Shown piece by piece: positions 59,728 through 64,000 of a stretch of 64,000 nt of DNA (position 1 is its first letter; every line of letters begins with the position of its first letter). A program made the position numbers and the translations under genes. The stretch covers positions 284,899 to 348,898 of the forward strand of contig NZ_BAABEO010000023.1 in assembly GCF_039540195.1 (NCBI RefSeq), in the 5' to 3' direction. Origin of the DNA: Zafaria ginkgonis (GTDB lineage Bacteria; Actinomycetota; Actinomycetes; Actinomycetales; Micrococcaceae). Below the pieces are notes generated by a model. It was given only the letters and a program-made list of their open reading frames with translations, had not been told where the DNA came from and ran no database searches.

Positions 59728-61998
59728 ATGCAAGAGGCGACTTCGGTCCAGCCGGAGCTTGAGCTCGAACGCCACTATGTTGCCGGCCTGTATCGCCGGC
59801 TGGATGCGTTGCGCGTGGAAAAGGCCGCCCAGCTGGCCAGGGTCCGTGGGACCGGTGCGGTGGGCTCCATGCAGAACGTCTCCGAACGCGACGCCTTCGC
59901 GACCATGTACGAGGACCGGCTGGCCCAGCTGAACGCCGTGGAGGAGCGCCTGGTCTTCGGCCGGCTGGACCTGGACGGGGAAACCCCGGACGGCAACTCC
60001 CGCTATATCGGCCGCATCGGCCTCACCGACGAGGACCAGGGCCGGCTCATGATCGACTGGCGCGCCCCCGAGGCCGGCGCCTTCTACCAGGCCACCGCGC
60101 TGCAGCGGCAGGGGGTGCGCCGCCGCCGCCACTTGATCCTCAAGAACCGCGAGGTGATCGCCCTCGAGGACGACGTACTGGACACCGCGCTGCTCTCCGA
60201 GGGAGGACACCAGCAGGGCGAAGGCGCGCTGCTGGCCGCACTGACCTCCAAGCGCACCGGCCGGATGACGGACATCGTCAGCACCATCCAGGCCGAGCAG
60301 GACCGCATCATCCGCACGCCGCTGGCCGGCGTGCTGGTGGTCCAGGGCGGACCCGGCACCGGCAAGACCGCCGTCGCCCTGCACCGCGCCGCCTACCTGC
60401 TCTACCAGCACCGGGAGCGGCTGAAGTCCGCCGGTGTGCTGCTGGTGGGGCCCTCGACGTCGTTCATGCGCTACATCGAACGGGTGCTCCCGTCGCTGGG
60501 CGAAACCGGCGTGGTCATGGCCAGCCTGGGCCGGCTGATGCCCGGCATCCGCGCCATCCCCGAAGCCAGCCGCGAGGCGGCCCGGATCAAGGGCCGCCTC
60601 GACATGGCAGAGGTGGTCGGCCGCGCCGTGGCCAACCGGCAGCGCCTGCCGGAGGGCCCGCGCCGCGTCGTCGTCGAGGGCACCGTGCTGGAACTGCACC
60701 CGCGTGCGGTCCGCCGCGCCCGCGACAGGGCCCGCGCCACCCACAAGCCGCACAACGAGGCCCGCGCCACCTTCGTGAAGATCATGCTCCGCGAGCTGGC
60801 CGACCAGCTGCAGGAGAAGCTCGAGGAATCGTCAGGCACCGGCAACTCGGTGGACCGCAGCTACCTCATCGAGGATGTGCGCTCCTCCCGCGACGTGCGC
60901 ATCGCCCTGAACCTGTGCTGGATGCCGCTGACGCCGGAAAAGCTCATCGAGGACCTCTTCGCCAGGCCCGAACAGCTGGCGGCCGCCGCTCCGCAGCTGA
61001 GCGAGGCCGAGCGCCTGGTGCTCCGGCGCGCCCCGGGTTCGGCCTGGACGGAGGCGGACATTCCGCTGCTGGACGAGGCTGCCGAACTGCTGGGCACCTT
61101 CGACGCCAGCAGCGGGCGCGCCCAGGCCCAGCAGGAGGCCCAACGCCAGCGGGACATCGCCAACGCCGAACAGGCGCTGCGCAACGTCGACGCGATGCTG
61201 CGCGAGATCGGCGCCGACGGGACGGTCGACGCCGAGGACCTCGCGGCCATGAACGAGGAGTCCGAGGGGGTGACGACCGCCGCCGAGCGCGCCGCCCAGG
61301 ACCGCACGTGGGCCTACGGGCACATCGTGGTGGACGAGGCCCAGGAACTTTCCCCGATGCAGTGGCGCCTGTTGATGCGCCGCTGCCCGTTGAAGTCCTT
61401 CACCGTGGTCGGGGACATCGCCCAGGCCAGCTCCGCGGCCAGCGCCACCAGCTGGGAAGGGGCCATGGAGCCATTCGTGGGGGAGCGCTTCACGCTCGAG
61501 GAACTCACGGTCAACTACCGCACCCCGACCCAGATCGCCGAGGCCGCAGCCCTCATGGCCCAGGCCGCCGGCCTGGTGGTGTCCGCGCCCAAGGCCGTCC
61601 GCGAGGGCGAGTGGCCGCCGGTCGTGGACAGGCTTGCCGCCGGGACGCTGCTGGCGCACTTGGCGGAGGTCCTGCCGGAGGAGGTCGGCCTGGCCGACGG
61701 CGGCCTGGTGGCCGTCATCGCGCCGGCCGCCATGCTGCGCGAGGTGCGTGCCGCCGTCGTCGGGCTCTACGGATCCCGCGTCGGCAGCGGCTCCGGCGGG
61801 CTGGACCAGGACATCGTGGTGACCACCGCGCAGGAGGCCAAGGGCCTGGAATTCGACGTGGTGCTGGTGCTGGAACCGGAGCTGCTGGTGCAGGAGGCCG
61901 ACGGAACCGTCGGCGACCTGTACGTCGCGATGACCCGTGCCACCCAGCGCCTGCGCGTCCTCGCCGAGGGTCCGGTCCCGGCCGGCATCGAGCCGTAA
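59728..61998 (+). CDS. helD: HelD-like RNA polymerase-associated ATPase (UvrD/Rep superfamily)
   Basis: 756-aa SF1 motor. N-terminal coiled-coil arm (ELERHYVAGLYRRLDALRVE), Walker A VVQGGPGTGKTAVALHRAAY, Walker B region HIVVDEAQELSPMQWRLL, GDIAQASSAASATSW, and C-terminal VVTTAQEAKGLEFDVVLVLE. This is the actinobacterial class II HelD pattern; such proteins (HelR) remove RNA polymerase from DNA and can displace rifampicin. Start 59728 after AAGAGGA; in-frame ATG at 59713 is the alternative. No rifampicin-associated element palindrome was seen upstream. Confidence 0.87.
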   Translation: MQEATSVQPELELERHYVAGLYRRLDALRVEKAAQLARVRGTGAVGSMQNVSERDAFATMYEDRLAQLNAVEERLVFGRLDLDGETPDGNSRYIGRIGLTDEDQGRLMIDWRAPEAGAFYQATALQRQGVRRRRHLILKNREVIALEDDVLDTALLSEGGHQQGEGALLAALTSKRTGRMTDIVSTIQAEQDRIIRTPLAGVLVVQGGPGTGKTAVALHRAAYLLYQHRERLKSAGVLLVGPSTSFMRYIERVLPSLGETGVVMASLGRLMPGIRAIPEASREAARIKGRLDMAEVVGRAVANRQRLPEGPRRVVVEGTVLELHPRAVRRARDRARATHKPHNEARATFVKIMLRELADQLQEKLEESSGTGNSVDRSYLIEDVRSSRDVRIALNLCWMPLTPEKLIEDLFARPEQLAAAAPQLSEAERLVLRRAPGSAWTEADIPLLDEAAELLGTFDASSGRAQAQQEAQRQRDIANAEQALRNVDAMLREIGADGTVDAEDLAAMNEESEGVTTAAERAAQDRTWAYGHIVVDEAQELSPMQWRLLMRRCPLKSFTVVGDIAQASSAASATSWEGAMEPFVGERFTLEELTVNYRTPTQIAEAAALMAQAAGLVVSAPKAVREGEWPPVVDRLAAGTLLAHLAEVLPEEVGLADGGLVAVIAPAAMLREVRAAVVGLYGSRVGSGSGGLDQDIVVTTAQEAKGLEFDVVLVLEPELLVQEADGTVGDLYVAMTRATQRLRVLAEGPVPAGIEP

Positions 61999-62069
61999 CG
62001 CGCGGGTCGGCCGGGACCCCTTGCCGGGCCGGCCCGTGCGCTCCCGCTCCGGATGCTACGTTTAAGGGC

Positions 62070-63392
62070 GTGTCTTCGAGCGAGCAGAACCCCGTACTGG
62101 CGGCCCAGAGTAACGATCCGTCCTTCCCCAACATCTGGCAGGAACTGAAGTGGCGTGGGCTGGTCCACGTGTCCACCGATGAAACCGCGCTGGAAAAGGC
62201 CCTTGCGGGGGACCCGATCACCTATTACTGCGGCTTCGACCCCACTGCGCCGAGCCTGCACCTGGGCAACCTGGTGCAGCTGCTGAACCTGCGCCGGCTG
62301 CAGCTGGCCGGCCACAAGCCGCTGGGCCTGGTCGGCGGCTCGACCGGCCTGATCGGCGATCCCCGGCAGACCGCCGAACGGGTGCTGAACACCAAGGAGA
62401 CCGTCGCGGAGTGGGTGGGCCGGCTGCAGGCCCAGGTCTCCCGCTTCCTCTCCTTCGAGGGCGAGAACGCCGCCCGCATGGTCAACAACCTGGACTGGAC
62501 CGCGCCGCTGTCCGCGATCGACTTCCTGCGCGAGATCGGCAAGCACTTCCGGGTCGGCACCATGATCAAGAAGGACATCGTCGCCTCCCGGCTGAACTCC
62601 GACGAGGGCATCAGCTACACCGAGTTCAGCTACCAGATCCTGCAGGGCATGGACTACCTGCAGCTGAACCGCGACTACGGCTGCGTGCTGCAGACCGGCG
62701 GCTCCGACCAGTGGGGCAACCTGACCAGCGGCACCGACCTGATCCGCAAGGTGGAAGGCAAGTCGGTCCACGCATACGGCACCCCGCTGATCACCAACTC
62801 CGACGGCACCAAGTTCGGCAAGAGCGAGGGCAACGCGATCTGGCTCGACGCCGAGATGTGCAGCCCGTACACCTTCTACCAGTTCTGGCTGAACACCGCC
62901 GACGCGGACGTGGTGGACCGCCTCAAGGTCTTCACCTTCAAGACCCGCGAGGAGATCGAGGCGCTGGCAGTGTCCGTGGAGGAGCGGCCGTTCGCCCGCG
63001 AGGCCCAGCGGGCGCTGGCCTTCGACGTGACCTCGCTGGTACACGGGGTCGAGGCCACGGAAAAGGTGATCGCCGCCTCCGCCGCGCTGTTCGGCCAGGG
63101 CTTCCTCGAGGACCTGGACGAGGCCACGCTCAAGGCCGCGACCGCGGAGCTTCGCTCCGCCACCGTCGGAACCGAAGCTCTGGGCATCGTCGACCTGCTG
63201 GTTGCCGCCGGCCTCTCCGACTCCAAGTCGGCTGCGCGCCGCATCGTTGCCGAGGGTGGCGCCTACGTGAACAACCGCAAGGTCACCGACGCCGATGCCG
63301 TGATCGAGGCGGCCGAACTGCTGCACGGCCGCTACCTGCTGGTGCGCCGCGGCAAGAAGCAGCTGGCGTTCGCGGTGGTTGAGGGCGCCTGA
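62070..63392 (+). CDS. tyrS: Tyrosine--tRNA ligase
   Basis: 440-aa class I synthetase. HIGH motif as HLGN (DPTAPSLHLGNLVQLL), tyrosine-site TGGSDQWGNLTSG, KMSKS equivalent KFGKS, and C-terminal S4 RNA-binding domain (SDSKSAARRIVAEGGAYVNN). GTG 62070 with TACGTT (62057-62062) and a 7-base gap, a leaderless arrangement; no T-box leader. Followed by a terminator and the rRNA operon promoter. Confidence 0.98.
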   Translation: MSSSEQNPVLAAQSNDPSFPNIWQELKWRGLVHVSTDETALEKALAGDPITYYCGFDPTAPSLHLGNLVQLLNLRRLQLAGHKPLGLVGGSTGLIGDPRQTAERVLNTKETVAEWVGRLQAQVSRFLSFEGENAARMVNNLDWTAPLSAIDFLREIGKHFRVGTMIKKDIVASRLNSDEGISYTEFSYQILQGMDYLQLNRDYGCVLQTGGSDQWGNLTSGTDLIRKVEGKSVHAYGTPLITNSDGTKFGKSEGNAIWLDAEMCSPYTFYQFWLNTADADVVDRLKVFTFKTREEIEALAVSVEERPFAREAQRALAFDVTSLVHGVEATEKVIAASAALFGQGFLEDLDEATLKAATAELRSATVGTEALGIVDLLVAAGLSDSKSAARRIVAEGGAYVNNRKVTDADAVIEAAELLHGRYLLVRRGKKQLAFAVVEGA

Positions 63393-63429
63393 CCTGAGCC
63401 ACCCGCCGCGTGCGGACTGACTGAACACT

Positions 63430-63480
63430 CGCCAAGGGCGGGCGGATCGGGGACACCCCGGCCGCCCGCCCTTGGCGTTT
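63430..63480 (+). terminator. tyrS terminator
   Basis: 16-bp perfect stem CGCCAAGGGCGGGCGG (63430-63445) with 63462-63477, inner GGGG-aca-CCCC, ending in TTT. Begins 38 bases after the stop. From 63481 to 63838 no gene or clear element is seen. Confidence 0.9.
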
Positions 63481-63838
63481 CCCGATGCTGCACGATCGCT
63501 GCCCAGGACGGTTCCGCTTTCCCGGGCCGGTCCGGCTAACGGGAATGCCGACGCCCGCGTGGCTGGTGGGGACTTCAGGGTGGCGCCGCTCACTACCGCA
63601 TGCAGGCGGAGGAGTGTGGCAGCGACACGCCCGGGATGCACCCCGATTTGCTGCGTGGCACGGTTGGAGGTATTGTTTTCTGAGTCGCCGGGACGGGGAC
63701 GGCCGGAAACGGCTGGACCGGAGGGCGACGAATCCACACACAACATTGTCCTGTCGGGATGGGTCGCTTGGCGCGCCCCGGGTTCGGCGGGGGATGGTGG
63801 GACCGGTTCCTTCGGGGCGGGTCGCCGGAAACGGCGAT

Positions 63839-63867
63839 TTGACACGAAGGAAACGATGAAATAAATT
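63839..63867 (+). promoter_or_regulatory. rRNA operon promoter
   Basis: Perfect -35 TTGACA (63839-63844), 17-bp spacer, -10 TAAATT (63862-63867). Expected start near 63874. It is the best sigma-70-type promoter in the window and is followed by the conserved rRNA leader. Confidence 0.88.
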
Positions 63868-64000
63868 AGAAATGTCGCCGCGGAACAAAGCGATAAAGAT
63901 CAAGGATTCTTGGTCGCCGGAACCGCGAGTCGCCTGTTGTTTGAGAACTCAATAGTGTGCCAAATTTGTTGACACCGATTTTATATATTGGTGAAACGCC
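63868..64000 (+). ncRNA. rRNA operon 5' leader (16S gene beyond the window)
   Basis: Contains TTGTTTGAGAACTCAATAGT (from about 63938), the conserved antitermination/processing element of actinobacterial rRNA leaders, then an AT-rich stretch (CCGATTTTATATATTGG). The 16S gene is not reached. Confidence 0.85.

Noticed and set aside
63969..63989. TTGACA followed by TATATT close to the window end as a second rRNA promoter.
   Set aside because: Spacing is only 9 bp, and the region lies after the conserved TTGAGAACTCAATAGT leader element.
63989..64000. TTGGTGAAACGC at the end of the window, identical to part of the palindromic repeat arm at 8235-8246.
   Set aside because: Only 12 bases and no inverted partner is visible before the window ends; probably part of the rRNA leader.

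Overview
The window is high-GC actinobacterial chromosome, most likely from the Micrococcaceae (Arthrobacter sensu lato). Evidence: codon use is strongly GC-ending, -10 elements are TANNNT, and many genes begin directly at the predicted transcription start. The gene order also follows blocks known from Mycobacterium and other Actinobacteria: ftsK-pgsA-cinA-clgR-DUF3046-recA-recX-miaB-miaA-dapF-hflX-lexA, then infC-rpmI-rplT-rRNA methyltransferase-pheST-argCJBDFR-argGH and mpg-tyrS. No phage, IS element, CRISPR array or tRNA gene was found.

Layout. 1-13765: end of ftsK, phospholipid synthesis (pgsA), cinA, a ClgR-type regulator, the recA-recX DNA-repair pair behind a LexA box, tRNA modification (miaB, miaA), lysine/peptidoglycan precursor synthesis (dapF), a divergent RsmC-like methyltransferase, hflX and a DinG/XPD-type helicase. 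13802-17788: an accessory three-gene catabolic operon on the minus strand (fumarase-superfamily lyase, DASS dicarboxylate transporter, LacI regulator) with two palindromic LacI operators; it separates the helicase from lexA. 18115-19624: lexA and a divergent LysM membrane protein, with several LexA-like boxes between them. 19774-23184: hisC-hisB-hisH-small membrane protein-priA. 23519-31628: SseB-family protein, MFS transporter, DUF1844, infC (ATC start, long acidic tail), rpmI, rplT (with an extra C-terminal domain), SpoU methyltransferase, CDF transporter, NUDIX hydrolase. 32006-37165: a small HExxH-like protein, an LppM-like lipoprotein, pheS and pheT.

37484-44517: a second accessory block. 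It has a GPP34 protein and, on the opposite strand, a tightly overlapped operon encoding a quinone-oxidoreductase-like protein, a 1332-residue Pls/PosA-type nonribosomal peptide synthetase and an M1 metallopeptidase. The adenylation domain reads as lysine-like (DAETIGTVVK by manual alignment), so this is the best candidate for an undescribed system: synthesis of a cationic homo-poly(amino acid) with a dedicated peptidase.

44716-57248: arginine biosynthesis (argCJBDFR, then argGH) with ARG-box-like sites. It is interrupted by a secreted purple-acid-phosphatase-like lipoprotein, an SRPBCC protein, a macro-domain protein and an ankyrin protein. 57425-63392: mycothiol-dependent maleylpyruvate-isomerase-like protein, 3-methyladenine glycosylase, apt, a HelD-type RNA polymerase-recycling ATPase and tyrS. 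The last 160 bases hold a promoter (TTGACA-N17-TAAATT) and conserved leader of an rRNA operon whose 16S gene lies beyond the window.

Non-coding structure is rich: at least twelve strong hairpin terminators, a dispersed palindromic repeat (two copies), three loci of short tandem repeats (upstream of the sseB-like gene, upstream of pheS, and translated within argH), and fourteen genes with a TANNNT-N6/7-start arrangement typical of leaderless transcripts.
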